DNA from: Neobacillus pocheonensis
Lineage (GTDB): Bacteria; Bacillota; Bacilli; Bacillales; Cytobacillaceae
Length of the DNA stretch: 64,000 nucleotides
Reading direction: 5' to 3'
NCBI GenBank assembly: GCA_023702235.1
Contig: JAMQCR010000002.1
Coordinates: forward strand, 1,116,001-1,180,000
Positions 1 through 9,137 of this stretch are shown piece after piece. How positions within the stretch are numbered: the first letter of the stretch is position 1; every line of letters begins with the position of its first letter. The position numbers and the translations under genes are program-made. The notes beneath the pieces are model-generated. The model was not told where the DNA came from. It was given only the letters and a program-made list of their open reading frames with translations, and ran no database searches.

Positions 1-140
1 AATGGTAACCTTTTTCGTCAGTGTAGCTATTAATCGAATGGGACCTCATTAAGACGGCCTTCATGATAAGAATTTTAAATAACATCATATTTTCATTCTG
101 AGTAAAGTTCAAAAAGTCATAGAAATAGAGGAATGGTAAT
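1..140. other. Left edge, upstream of HAD gene
   Basis: No coding frame is supported here. The segment supplies the ribosome site (GAGGAATGG) for the TTG-started HAD gene. The text around 35-60 faintly resembles the dispersed hairpin repeats seen elsewhere in the window, but not enough to call one. Confidence 0.4.
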
Positions 141-962
141 TTGGCAAATATTAAAGTTGTTTTTAGCGATATAGATGGTACCTTGTTAAATTCCAATCAT
201 CAAATAACAAGCTGTACAAAAAAGGCAATTAAAAAAGTTGTTCAAAAAAAAATTGAATTTATTTTAATTTCTGCAAGAATGCCAAGTGGAATGAAAGCAA
301 TCTATCATGACCTAGACATAAAGTCTCCTTTAATATGTTATAATGGTGCATTAATTTTGGGAAATCCGGAAGTTAATGAAAACAGCAAGATTCTTTATAG
401 TGCAACTATTTCTAAAAACGATGCAAATAAAATATATGATAATATCAAAAGAAAATTTTCCAATTTATGTTTTAACTTGTTTAGTTTTGATCAATGGATG
501 GTTGAAAATACAGAAGACAAATGGATAAAACAAGAAAGCAAGATTATTAAAGTGCAACCTATGGAAGTCAATATTAAAAATTGCATCAATCAAGATGAAG
601 GGGTTCATAAAATTCTTTGTATGGGTGAGCCTCATCTTATTTCTGAATTAGAATCTGAAATAAATAGTTCTTTTTTAGATGTATGTTGTTATTGTTCAAA
701 AGATGAATATTTGGAGATTACATCTATTAATGCATCAAAAGTGTTAAGCATAAAAGCACTTCAATTATATTTTTCTGTAAAACATGAAGAGGTGATGGCA
801 ATTGGTGACAATTTTAATGATTTGGCCATGATTGAATATGCCGGCATAGGAGTAGCAATGGGAAATGCACCTAAACAAGTTAAAGATGCCTCAGATTTTG
901 TAACAAAAAGCAATGATCAAGAAGGAATGCAATGGGCACTGGAAACATTTATTCTATCTTAA
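141..962 (+). CDS. Cof-type HAD-IIB phosphatase
   Basis: Predicted haloacid-dehalogenase phosphatase of the Cof subfamily, cytosolic, normally acting on sugar phosphates or other small phosphorylated metabolites. Motif I is DIDGTLL with nucleophile Asp10 and acid/base Asp12. The C-terminal metal-binding motif is GDNFNDLAM (Asp223). The 273-residue length suits a HAD core with a C2B cap. It starts with TTG behind GAGGAATGG; no in-frame ATG lies nearby. A broken sugar regulator and a fructan operon follow, so a sugar-phosphate substrate is plausible, but the specificity cannot be read from sequence. Confidence 0.88.
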   Translation: MANIKVVFSDIDGTLLNSNHQITSCTKKAIKKVVQKKIEFILISARMPSGMKAIYHDLDIKSPLICYNGALILGNPEVNENSKILYSATISKNDANKIYDNIKRKFSNLCFNLFSFDQWMVENTEDKWIKQESKIIKVQPMEVNIKNCINQDEGVHKILCMGEPHLISELESEINSSFLDVCCYCSKDEYLEITSINASKVLSIKALQLYFSVKHEEVMAIGDNFNDLAMIEYAGIGVAMGNAPKQVKDASDFVTKSNDQEGMQWALETFILS

Positions 963-1016
963 TTTATTAATTTGTATAATAACTGTAGAATTCTAATTAA
1001 TAACAAGAGGGAACGT

Positions 1017-1154
1017 TTGAGAAGAATTGATAAAATATATAACCAGTTAATGAATAGTTTTTCCCCATTTACATTAGAGGAACTTTTAAGTAAACAAGGA
1101 ATATCAGCACAAGAAATGTCCGAGCAATTGAAATTATCTACCAAATATTCCTAG
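1017..1154 (+). pseudogene. Truncated LevR-like regulator N-terminus
   Basis: A 45-residue frame starting at TTG 1017 behind AAGAGGGAACG. Its text (RIDKIYNQL, then GISAQEMSEQLKLS) resembles the N-terminal winged helix of LevR/DagR-type sigma-54-dependent PTS regulators, which run to about 900 residues. It ends abruptly in the recognition helix, so the AAA+ and PRD domains are missing. Its position before a fructan operon fits a former levan/fructose regulator. The identification rests on a short match. Confidence 0.5.
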
Positions 1155-1611
1155 TCCCTAGTAGCAACGGAGCGTCCATTTTTGCATCCGGGGGAACAAG
1201 TCATCTCGAATCGTTAACCGCCAATCAGTTGAATTCAGCCTGGAATGATTAGAGTTTAAACAATATAAGTGGTTTTGGGAGAGCTTTTAGAAATCGAGGG
1301 CTGCAGGAAGTAAATTCTGCAGCCCTTTTATCATACTTATACATATAAATTAAAGCAAATCCTTAAAAGATTGCTAACGAATTTTAGGGAAAAATTGATA
1401 TGATGAAAATTTCGTAGTTCATAGATATGTTAAAAAGAATGAGCAAGGACAAATCTATTCTATGAACTGCTCGTTTACCCTAGCCAATCCTATTGTAAGA
1501 GATGATATTAACAAGTCTAATACATAACACAAAAAAGTTATCCTCTAGTTAAAATAGGGGATTTCTTTCTGAAGAATAAAAAGAGTTTATGAACCTTCTT
1601 TGCTGTTTTTT
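1155..1611. other. Intergenic, decayed, with one terminator
   Basis: No convincing gene. Short open stretches such as RPFLHPGEQV near 1165-1210 and SMNCSFTLANPIVRD near 1460-1510 look like remnants but are unrecognised. Two hairpins are present, at 1298-1330 and about 1539-1567 (ATCCTC pairing GGGGAT, then T-rich). Confidence 0.4.
1298..1330 (+). terminator. Rho-independent terminator
   Basis: GGGCTGCAG (1298-1306) pairs perfectly with CTGCAGCCC (1317-1325) across a 10-base loop and is followed by TTTT. It closes whatever transcription unit once carried the LevR-like gene. Confidence 0.85.
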
Positions 1612-1631
1612 ATTTGAAATCGATTTCAAAT
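1612..1631. promoter_or_regulatory. Perfect 20-bp palindrome, LacI-type operator
   Basis: ATTTGAAATCGATTTCAAAT is a perfect 20-bp palindrome with a central CG, the usual layout of LacI/GalR-family operators. It lies 280 bp before the ABC operon. No LacI-type regulator is present in the window, so the repressor would be encoded elsewhere. Confidence 0.6.
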
Positions 1632-1743
1632 GCCGAAATTTTTAAACATCATAATCCAAAGATCTTAAAATCTTAAATTTAGTACTTTTGTTATAGTTAA
1701 TTCAGTAAAACAACTTAAGAATGAAAGATGAGGTATTGCAAAA

Positions 1744-1759
1744 ATGTAAACGATTTAAT
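1744..1759 (+). promoter_or_regulatory. cre-like site (CcpA)
   Basis: ATGTAAACGATTTAAT matches the Bacillus catabolite-response element WTGNAANCGNWNNCAW except for one conserved C (position 14). It is placed between the palindrome and the operon start, as expected for carbon catabolite repression. Inferred by pattern only. Confidence 0.45.
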
Positions 1760-1910
1760 GTTAATGATCGACCCTAGATTCAAATAGTAAAAGGATTCCT
1801 ACTTTATATTATAAGTACCTTTTGAATTGAAATTAGGTTGGATAAGAAAAACTCACTGAAAGAGGGTCATTAAATCAAGCCTTATTAGGTTTTGTAAAGG
1901 AGGAACTATC

Positions 1911-2882
1911 GTGGAGCAAGTATACCCAAAGTTGGAGAGTAATCAAAGCGAGGTAAGAAGAGGAACATTGGGTACAAAGACAGCCCAAAAGTTAAGGTAC
2001 ATGAAAGAGAATTATCAATTATATCTTTTTGTTTTGCCGGCAGTAGTTCTTATAGTTATTTTTAAATATATTCCGATGTACGGTGCTATCATTGCATTTA
2101 AGGATTTTAATCCCTTACAAGGAATCATTAACAGTCCTTGGATAGGATTTGAAAACTTTAAAAAGTTTATGAGTACTCCTGATTTTATGAATCTATTAGG
2201 CAATACATTGAAATTAAGTGCTTATGGTTTGATATTTGGCTTTCCGGTACCGGTCATTTTAGCACTTATGCTTCATAGAATTAAAAGCGTTGCGCTGAAG
2301 AAAAACATTCAACTAATTCTATATGCACCCAATTTTATTTCCGTGGTAGTAGTTGTTGGGATTGTTTTTATTATGTTATCACCAGTAGGACCAATAAATC
2401 ATATCATCGGCTTATTCGGAGGTAAGTCAATAGATTTTATGACAGAACCAGGTTACTTTAGGTCCATTTATATAATTAGTGATATGTGGCAATTCGCAGG
2501 TTGGGCTTCTGTTGTATATCTAGCAGCACTTGCAAACGTAAGCCAAGATTTAATTGACGCTGCAAAAATGGATGGAGCAAATATCTTTAAACAAATTATT
2601 CATATAGATTTACCTACAATTAAACCGATTATGGTAATTCAGTTTATTTTAGCAGCTGGAAATATTATGAGTATAGGATTTGAAAAAGCTTATTTATTGC
2701 AAACTTCAATGAATATTCCTACTTCAGAAATCCTACCAACCTATGTTTTTAAGATAGGGTTGCAAATGGGTGATTACGGTTATTCAACTGCAATTGGATT
2801 ATTTAATTCTGTTATTAATGTCATCTTACTTTTAACTGTTAACAAAATTGTGAAACGGTTAAACGAAGGAGAAGGTCTATAA
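1911..2882 (+). CDS. Sugar ABC transporter permease, LplB-like
   Basis: Inner-membrane permease of the CUT1 carbohydrate importer family (LplB/YtcP group). Several hydrophobic segments fit the usual six helices. The cytoplasmic EAA loop reads DAAKMDGANIFKQIIHIDLP about two thirds along, the site that docks the ATPase. The 323-residue length is normal. GTG start behind AAAGGAGG. It is first in a run with a second permease (20 bp later), a binding lipoprotein, fructokinase and GH32 enzyme, so the substrate is probably a fructose-containing oligosaccharide. No ATPase is encoded; such systems commonly use a shared MsmX-type ATPase. Confidence 0.9.
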   Translation: MEQVYPKLESNQSEVRRGTLGTKTAQKLRYMKENYQLYLFVLPAVVLIVIFKYIPMYGAIIAFKDFNPLQGIINSPWIGFENFKKFMSTPDFMNLLGNTLKLSAYGLIFGFPVPVILALMLHRIKSVALKKNIQLILYAPNFISVVVVVGIVFIMLSPVGPINHIIGLFGGKSIDFMTEPGYFRSIYIISDMWQFAGWASVVYLAALANVSQDLIDAAKMDGANIFKQIIHIDLPTIKPIMVIQFILAAGNIMSIGFEKAYLLQTSMNIPTSEILPTYVFKIGLQMGDYGYSTAIGLFNSVINVILLLTVNKIVKRLNEGEGL

Positions 2883-2902
2883 GAAGAAACGGGGTGAATT
2901 TC

Positions 2903-3787
2903 ATGTTTAAGCATCAAACAAAGACAGATAGGATTATCTTAACAACAAACGGTATCATCATGACATTAATCGTTTTAGCAATATTAGGACCATTAATCTA
3001 TGTTGTAATGGCATCGTTTACAGACCCTACAACATTATTAAACAGTGGATTAACTTTTAATCCATCAAAATGGACATTCCAGGGGTATTTGCGAGTATTT
3101 AAAGATGGTTCCATCTTAACAGGATTTAGAAATTCATTATTTTATTCAACTGCTTATTCTATTATATCCGTATGTATAACTTTACTTGCTGCTTATCCGT
3201 TATCACGGAAGGATTTTGTGGGGAGAAAAGTTATTATGACAATATTTATAATTACCATGTTTTTCGGAGGAGGATTAATACCAACATATCTGTTAGTAAA
3301 AAATTTACACATGTTAGATACCGTTTGGGCCATTATTTTACCTGGATCAGTAAACGTATGGAACATTATCTTAGCAAGAGCTTATTTTCAGGGAATACCC
3401 AATGAATTAAGGGAAGCTGCAGTAGTCGATGGAACATCTGAGATGCAATATTTCTTTCGAATCTTACTGCCGTTAAGCAAACCAATCATTGCCGTTTTAG
3501 TATTATACCAATTTGTTGGACAATGGAACTCCTATTTTGATGCGATGATCTATCTAAAAAGTGACAACTTGCAGCCATTACAAATTGTGTTAAGGTCCAT
3601 TCTAGTGCAAATGCAGCCTAGACCCGGAATGGTCCAAGATGCACAGAATACTGCGCAATTGCAACAAATCGCTGAAATGGTCAAATATGCTTGTATTGTT
3701 ATTTCAAGTTTGCCATTAATTATAATCTATCCTTTCTTCCAAAAGTACTTTGAAAAAGGAGTCATGGTAGGTTCTATTAAAGGATAA
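2903..3787 (+). CDS. Sugar ABC transporter permease, LplC-like
   Basis: Second CUT1 permease (294 residues), partner of the preceding gene. The EAA loop is EAAVVDGTSEMQYFFRILLP. I chose ATG 2903 because GGGGTG sits at the right distance; the GTG at 2894 overlaps that ribosome site. The C-terminus (MVGSIKG) is typical of this family. The two permeases form the membrane channel through which the lipoprotein at 3830 delivers sugar. Confidence 0.9.
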   Translation: MFKHQTKTDRIILTTNGIIMTLIVLAILGPLIYVVMASFTDPTTLLNSGLTFNPSKWTFQGYLRVFKDGSILTGFRNSLFYSTAYSIISVCITLLAAYPLSRKDFVGRKVIMTIFIITMFFGGGLIPTYLLVKNLHMLDTVWAIILPGSVNVWNIILARAYFQGIPNELREAAVVDGTSEMQYFFRILLPLSKPIIAVLVLYQFVGQWNSYFDAMIYLKSDNLQPLQIVLRSILVQMQPRPGMVQDAQNTAQLQQIAEMVKYACIVISSLPLIIIYPFFQKYFEKGVMVGSIKG

Positions 3788-3829
3788 AAAATAGAGTTAA
3801 AAAAAACTATTTTTAGGGGTGATTTAATA

Positions 3830-5464
3830 ATGAAAAAGAAGAAAAAAATCAGTTATTTAGCAACTACAGCTTTTGCTGCAAGTTTACTGGTTGCAGGATG
3901 TTCTAATTCAACTTCGAGTTCAGCTAGTAATGCAAAAGGGCAGAATTCATCACCAAGTTATGGTCTTAAAAATGTACAATTGCCATTAAAGAAGAAGGAA
4001 ACCTTAAAATTCCTTACGCAAAGCTCGCCATTAGCGCCAAAAGACCCAAATGGTAAATTAATCTGGCAAAGGTTTGAAAAGGATACCAATATTCATATTG
4101 ACTGGACCAATTATACATGGGATCAATTTCCAGATAAACGGAATTTAGAGCTTGCCAGCGGGGATCTCCCAGATGCAATTTTTAATGCTGGTTTAAGTGA
4201 TAATGATATTTTGAGGTACGCGAAACAAGGAGTTATTGTTCCTGTAGAGAATTTAATCGATAAAGATATGCCAAATCTGAAAAAAATCCTTGATTCTCAT
4301 CCACAATATAAAAAGTTAATCACAGCTTCGGATGGACATATTTATTCCTTCCCATGGATTGAGGAACTTGGAACAGGAAAAGAAGCGATTCAAGCGCTAG
4401 ATGACATTCCTTGGATCAATAAGAAGTGGCTCGATGAGTTAGGTTTGAAAATGCCAACTACAACAGATGAGTTGGAAAAAGTGCTTCTTGCTTTTAAAGA
4501 AAAAGCGCCAGCAGGTAACAATACTATTCCGATGTCCTTCATGATTAACCATGGCGGTGAAGATCCAGCCATGCTTTTAGGAGCTTTTGGAATGGGAGAT
4601 AACGATGACCACTATATGGTGACTGAAGATCAAAAAGTGGTCTACACAGCTAACCAACCAGGATATGAAAAGGGTATCGAATGGCTTCACAAACTTCAGA
4701 CAGAAGGCTTAATTGATAAAGAGGCTTTTACTCAAGATTGGAATACCTATGTTGCAAAAGGAAAGAATTACCGCTATGGATTATACTTTACTTGGGACAG
4801 AGCCAATATTAGCGGAAATAATGAAGACTACGTTCCACTGCCTCCATTAAAAGGCCCTGACGGAACAGTGAATGTACCAAGAACAAATGGTATGGGTTTT
4901 GATAGAGGCAGAATGGTTGTTACAAGTTCCAACCAGAATCTTGATTTAACAGCTAAGTGGATTGATAAAGTCTATGAACCGATTCAATCTGTACAAAATA
5001 ACTGGGGTACGTATGGAGACAAAACACAACAAAATATTTTCGAACTTACAAGCGCTGGGACATTAAAGCATTTGCCGCTAAACGGTACAGCACCTGTGGA
5101 ATTAAGACAGAAAACAAATGTAGACGGTCCTTTGGCTGTATTGAATGAATACTATGGAACAGTAACAACAAAACCGGATGATGCAGCATGGAGACTTGAT
5201 ATTTTGCATAAAACATATGTCCCTGCTATGAAAGCGACTTATAATTATCCACCTATTTTCCTAGATAAGGATAGTCAAGACCAATTAACACAACTTGAGA
5301 CTGTAGTTAAACCATATGTAGAAAGAATGAAAGCAGAATGGATCTTAAAAGGCGGCATTGAATCACAATGGGATGATTACGTAAAAACTTTGGACAAGGA
5401 TGGTCTTTCAAAGATTCTTACAATTAAGCAGCAAGCTTATGATAAGTATAATTCAGGAAAATAA
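3830..5464 (+). CDS. ABC sugar-binding lipoprotein, LplA-like
   Basis: Extracellular solute-binding lipoprotein of 544 residues. The N-terminus has a lysine-rich signal, a hydrophobic core and lipobox LVAGC with Cys24 as lipidation site, then a Ser/Asn-rich linker. The length matches the long LplA/YtcQ-type family 1 binding proteins. It binds the sugar outside and hands it to the permeases upstream. ATG start behind TAGGGGTGATTT. The downstream hairpin near 5500 probably sets the level of the fructokinase and GH32 genes relative to the transporter. Confidence 0.9.
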   Translation: MKKKKKISYLATTAFAASLLVAGCSNSTSSSASNAKGQNSSPSYGLKNVQLPLKKKETLKFLTQSSPLAPKDPNGKLIWQRFEKDTNIHIDWTNYTWDQFPDKRNLELASGDLPDAIFNAGLSDNDILRYAKQGVIVPVENLIDKDMPNLKKILDSHPQYKKLITASDGHIYSFPWIEELGTGKEAIQALDDIPWINKKWLDELGLKMPTTTDELEKVLLAFKEKAPAGNNTIPMSFMINHGGEDPAMLLGAFGMGDNDDHYMVTEDQKVVYTANQPGYEKGIEWLHKLQTEGLIDKEAFTQDWNTYVAKGKNYRYGLYFTWDRANISGNNEDYVPLPPLKGPDGTVNVPRTNGMGFDRGRMVVTSSNQNLDLTAKWIDKVYEPIQSVQNNWGTYGDKTQQNIFELTSAGTLKHLPLNGTAPVELRQKTNVDGPLAVLNEYYGTVTTKPDDAAWRLDILHKTYVPAMKATYNYPPIFLDKDSQDQLTQLETVVKPYVERMKAEWILKGGIESQWDDYVKTLDKDGLSKILTIKQQAYDKYNSGK

Positions 5465-5497
5465 GCTACTGGTGGTAAAGCTATTAAATAGTAAAAT

Positions 5498-5536
5498 AAG
5501 TCCGAACAGAATATTGTTTTCTGTTCGACTTGTTTT
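5498..5536 (+). terminator. Terminator or attenuating hairpin
   Basis: AAGTC-GAACAGAA pairs with TTCTGTTCGACTT across a short AT loop and is followed by GTTTT. It lies between the binding protein and fructokinase, so partial termination within the operon is likely. Confidence 0.65.
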
Positions 5537-5567
5537 AAATAACTGTAAATGTTAGGTGATGAACATA

Positions 5568-6530
5568 ATGTTTGATGTAATCGCATTAGGGGAAGTTTTA
5601 ATCGATTTTACACCAGCAGGGAAATCCGAAACTGGGGAAGTCCGATTTGAACAAAATCCTGGGGGTGCGCCCGCAAATGTACTTTCCGGATTAGCTAAAT
5701 GGGGGAAAAGAACAGCTTTTATAGGTAAGGTAGGCAATGATCAGTTCGGACATTATTTAAACTCAGTTTTACAAAAAAACAATATCGACACTAGTGGAGT
5801 TGTTTTCACTGATGATGTTAATACAACATTAGCTTTTGTCCATTTAGATGAGGAAGGAGATCGTACTTTTAGTTTTTATCGTAATCCCGGTGCGGATATG
5901 ATGATAAGGGAAAGTGAAATAGACTTAGAGATTTTAGCAAATTCCCGTATTTTTCATTTCGGTTCGATTTCTATGACGCACGAGCCTTCCGCTTCAGCCA
6001 CTTTAAAAGCAGTGACTTATGCAAAAGAAAAGGGGCTCCTCATCTCTTATGACCCTAATTTAAGATTGAGTCTTTGGGAAGATTTAAATCAAGCAAAAAA
6101 TATGATTGAACTTGGTTTAAAGTTTGCAGATATTTTAAAAATATCTGAAGAAGAACTTGAATTTATTTCGGGAACAAAGGACCTTATAAAAGGTACCAAA
6201 TTTCTATATGATTTTTTTCATACAAAACTTATTCTAGTAACTTTGGGGTCCGAGGGATGCTTCTACCGTTTAGAGGAAAGAGTGGGCCGATGTAACGGAT
6301 TTGAGGTAGAAGCTGTTGATACAACCGGTGCAGGAGATGCTTTTTTAGCTGGGATTTTATATCAAATAATAGAAAAAAAACAAGTGCTTTCAAGCTTGTC
6401 TTTAAACGACCTGGAACAGATGGTGTCTTTTGCTAATGCGGTTGGTGCTCTTGCAACAACTAAAAAAGGTGCCATTCCTGCCATGCCATCTCTTGAAGAT
6501 ATTCAAGGGTTATATACTAGGTCAATATAA
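5568..6530 (+). CDS. PfkB-family fructokinase
   Basis: Cytosolic sugar kinase of 320 residues, probably ATP-dependent phosphorylation of fructose to fructose 6-phosphate. PfkB signature 1 is in GGAPANVLSGLAKWGK. Signature 2 is DTTGAGDAFLAGIL, containing the catalytic Asp. I chose ATG 5568 with AGGTGATG upstream rather than GTG 5556 or ATG 5559, which overlap that site. It is followed 25 bp later by a GH32 hydrolase, so the pair would cleave sucrose or fructo-oligosaccharide inside the cell and trap the free fructose. 2-keto-3-deoxygluconate kinases are related, but context favours fructose. Confidence 0.87.
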   Translation: MFDVIALGEVLIDFTPAGKSETGEVRFEQNPGGAPANVLSGLAKWGKRTAFIGKVGNDQFGHYLNSVLQKNNIDTSGVVFTDDVNTTLAFVHLDEEGDRTFSFYRNPGADMMIRESEIDLEILANSRIFHFGSISMTHEPSASATLKAVTYAKEKGLLISYDPNLRLSLWEDLNQAKNMIELGLKFADILKISEEELEFISGTKDLIKGTKFLYDFFHTKLILVTLGSEGCFYRLEERVGRCNGFEVEAVDTTGAGDAFLAGILYQIIEKKQVLSSLSLNDLEQMVSFANAVGALATTKKGAIPAMPSLEDIQGLYTRSI

Positions 6531-6555
6531 TAGAAGAAAAGGGGAATTATATTAT

Positions 6556-8031
6556 ATGACTTATATAAATATGATAGAAAAGTTTCGTCCTCAATTTCAC
6601 TTTTCACCAGAAGCGAACTGGATGAATGATCCAAATGGAATGGTCTATTATGAGGGAGAATACCATCTGTTTTATCAGTACCACCCTTTTGGTACGACAT
6701 GGGGACCAATGCATTGGGGACATGCGGTAAGTAAGGATTTAATTCATTGGGACCACCTTCCTATAGCACTCGCTCCAGATGAGCTTGGAACTATATTTTC
6801 TGGGAGTGCTGTTGTAGATTGGAATGATACAACAGGATTTTTTAATGGCGAATCCGGACTTGTTGCGATATTCACTCATGCAGACAATTATCCAGACTCT
6901 GATCGTCCTAGACAAAGACAAAGTCTGGCCTATAGCACTGACAATGGGCGAACTTGGAATAAATATGACGGAAATCCAGTATTAGAAGAAGAAAGTATAA
7001 CTGACTTTCGGGATCCAAAAGTATTTTGGCATAAGGAAACGAATAAATGGATTATGATTCTAGCGGCTGGTAATCATGTTCGATTGTATACTTCCCAAGA
7101 TTTAAAAACATGGGCTTTTGCAAGTGAATTTGGTAAAGAGGCGGGGTCCCATGCCGGTGTTTGGGAATGTCCGGACTTGTTCAAATTACCGGTTAACGGA
7201 AATCCAAATCATAACAAGTGGGTAATGATTGTTAGTATCGGGAATGACTCACCCTACGTAGAGGGCTCAAGAACACAGTATTATATTGGTGATTTTGATG
7301 GATTAACGTTTACGAATGATTATTCTAACGATACAATCCTTTGGTTGGATTATGGAAGAGATAATTATGCTGGTGTGACATGGTCAGATATTCCCAATGA
7401 GGATGGAAGACGTATTTTTCTTGGTTGGATGAGTAATTGGAAATATGCAAATGAAACTCCAACCGTTTCTTGGAGAAGCGCTATGACCATTCCGCGTGAA
7501 TTAACATTAACGGAAAGTTCTGATGGAGTAAGAATCATACAGAATCCAATATCCGAACTGGAAAAAATAAGACAGGAAAAATACTCCTGGGATGAACTCA
7601 TGATTAAACCTAATGAAAATATATTGTCGAATGTATCCGGGGATCAGTTAGAAATTATCGCTGAATTTGAACTTGAATCATCAACAGAATTTGGATTTAA
7701 ACTTAGAAAATCAGATTCTGAAGAAACCATTATCGGATATGATGCTGCTGAGAATTCATTATTTGTTAATCGTATTAAATCTGGTATGACTGATTTTAAT
7801 GGGTATTTCCCTTGTACACACAGTGCACCCTTGTCTATTAACAATAATCGAGTAAGAATGAGAATTTTTGTAGATTGGTCTTCTGTGGAAATATTTGGTA
7901 ATAACGGAGAAATAGTGATTACTGATCAAATTTTCCCAGACTCTGCAAGTAAAGGTTTAGAGTTGTATACAAAAGGTGGAAATGTAAAATTAGTATCCTT
8001 ATTGATTTTTCAATTAGAATCGACTATATAA
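6556..8031 (+). CDS. GH32 beta-fructosidase (sucrase type)
   Basis: Glycoside hydrolase family 32 enzyme of 491 residues, a five-bladed propeller plus C-terminal beta-sandwich. Catalytic signatures are present: WMNDPNG (nucleophile Asp25), FRDP (transition-state Asp153) and WECPD (acid/base Glu204). There is no signal peptide, so it should act in the cytosol on sucrose or short fructans imported unphosphorylated by the ABC system. A longer frame runs upstream into fructokinase, but ATG 6556 lies behind GAAAAGGGGAATT and the family N-terminus begins there. Last gene of the operon. Confidence 0.93.
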   Translation: MTYINMIEKFRPQFHFSPEANWMNDPNGMVYYEGEYHLFYQYHPFGTTWGPMHWGHAVSKDLIHWDHLPIALAPDELGTIFSGSAVVDWNDTTGFFNGESGLVAIFTHADNYPDSDRPRQRQSLAYSTDNGRTWNKYDGNPVLEEESITDFRDPKVFWHKETNKWIMILAAGNHVRLYTSQDLKTWAFASEFGKEAGSHAGVWECPDLFKLPVNGNPNHNKWVMIVSIGNDSPYVEGSRTQYYIGDFDGLTFTNDYSNDTILWLDYGRDNYAGVTWSDIPNEDGRRIFLGWMSNWKYANETPTVSWRSAMTIPRELTLTESSDGVRIIQNPISELEKIRQEKYSWDELMIKPNENILSNVSGDQLEIIAEFELESSTEFGFKLRKSDSEETIIGYDAAENSLFVNRIKSGMTDFNGYFPCTHSAPLSINNNRVRMRIFVDWSSVEIFGNNGEIVITDQIFPDSASKGLELYTKGGNVKLVSLLIFQLESTI

Positions 8032-8125
8032 TTTTAAATTTTTCAACATTGGTTACGGGAAAAATTCTTTGAATTTTCATATTGATATTAACCAAAGTGA
8101 TACTAAAGTGATATAAACCAAAGTG

Positions 8126-8168
8126 AAGCAGTCTTAAAATATAAGACTGCTTACTTCATCATTTTTTT
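8126..8168 (+). terminator. Operon terminator
   Basis: AAGCAGTCTTA (8126-8136) pairs perfectly with TAAGACTGCTT (8142-8152). A T-rich tail runs to 8168. It closes the fructan operon. Confidence 0.88.
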
Positions 8169-8297
8169 TATTTTGTCAGCTTTTTGTTGCAACTTTTCCA
8201 TGTATTCAGTACAACCATCCGTCGCGATTTGAAATTAAGCTTGACTGAAGTTATCCCCTTTGAATATAGCCCATGCAGATGCACGCGTATTGATTTG
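8151..8297 (-). pseudogene. Decayed unidentified gene tail
   Basis: Read on the minus strand this gives RASAWAIFKGDNFSQA, a TAA, then FQIATDGCTEYMEKLQQKAD and a final stop. The protein-like composition across the internal stop suggests the C-terminus of a lost gene. I do not recognise the family. Confidence 0.35.
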
Positions 8298-8362
8298 TTG
8301 GAAACATAGACATAAATCAAAATGGTAATTATTACAAGAAGTATTAGTAAGGAGTGATTAAA

Positions 8363-8632
8363 ATGATTGAAAAACAGATTTCTGTCAACCTTCCTCGTGG
8401 TCTACAGGCTCAGGGTGCTACTGAGTTTGTAAAAAAAGCATCTACTTTTAATAGTGAAGTAAACATTATTAAAGAAGATAAGATGGTCACTGGCAAGAGT
8501 ATTATGGGCGTTATGTGTTTGGCGGTTAGAAAGGTAGATGAACTAGTTCTAATTGCAGATGGGAATGATGAACATGAGGCCGTTACGACTCTTGAGGATT
8601 TCCTTTCAAGCAAGCCTTTGTTGAAGGAATAG
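8363..8632 (+). CDS. crh: Crh, catabolite-repression HPr paralogue
   Basis: HPr-fold protein of 89 residues. The PTS phosphorylation site His15 of HPr is Gln15 here (GLQAQ), as in Bacillus Crh, so it cannot carry sugar phosphoryl groups. The regulatory site Ser46 is kept (KSIMG). Crh-P(Ser46) is the alternative CcpA co-repressor. Arg17, next to His15 in HPr, is Gln. I chose ATG 8363 with AAGGAGTGATT upstream; the GTG at 8354 is inside the ribosome site. In B. subtilis crh sits in the yvcJ-crh-yvcN region, so this location beside a fructan operon is different. It could be an HPr-like paralogue rather than the orthologue. Confidence 0.75.
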   Translation: MIEKQISVNLPRGLQAQGATEFVKKASTFNSEVNIIKEDKMVTGKSIMGVMCLAVRKVDELVLIADGNDEHEAVTTLEDFLSSKPLLKE

Positions 8633-8747
8633 AGGAATTAAAGAGGGCTAGAAAAGATTGTTCTCAAGGAAGCCGGTATCTTACTATAAGATTTCAGTCA
8701 ATTTTTGTATTTATGTTTATAGCATAATAGGAAGGAGGAAGAGGATC

Positions 8748-9137
8748 ATGCATAGTATGCGTTGGGTGTGGAGTTATATACGGAATTATAGGGTTAGATT
8801 ATTCATTAGTCTTTCATTGTCATTATTTATTTCCGCACTTAATATGGTTAACCCTTATGTTGCTGGAAAAATTGTGGATAAAGTTATTTTTGAACATCAA
8901 GAGCACTTATTAATACCCCTTTTAATGACCATGATTGGTGTAACGATCGTTAAGACTGTTATTCGTTATAATTATCAATTATCGTTTGAGCGTATTTCGC
9001 AAGGTGTCATTTTTACAATCAGAGAAAAATTGTATGATCGGCTGCACCAACTAGATTTTAGTTTTTATGACAGAACCAAAACAAAATTTTGGAATCCTAC
9101 ATCCCCCTACAGTTTTTTGCCAGTCATGCAGCCTTAA
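8748..9137 (+). pseudogene. ABC exporter, N-terminal fragment
   Basis: ATG 8748 behind GGAAGGAGGAAGAGG opens a typical ABC-exporter membrane domain: basic N-terminus, helices, then LYDRLHQLDFSFYDRTKT. Homology ends there at about residue 112. The frame then runs into unrelated sequence (FWNPTSPYSFLPVMQP) and stops. The rest of the membrane domain and the whole ATPase are missing. The break coincides with a structured element starting near 9090. Confidence 0.8.

Noticed and set aside
8354..8362. GTG 8354 as the start of crh
   Set aside because: It lies inside the GGAG ribosome site; ATG 8363 fits the HPr family numbering (Gln15, Ser46) exactly.
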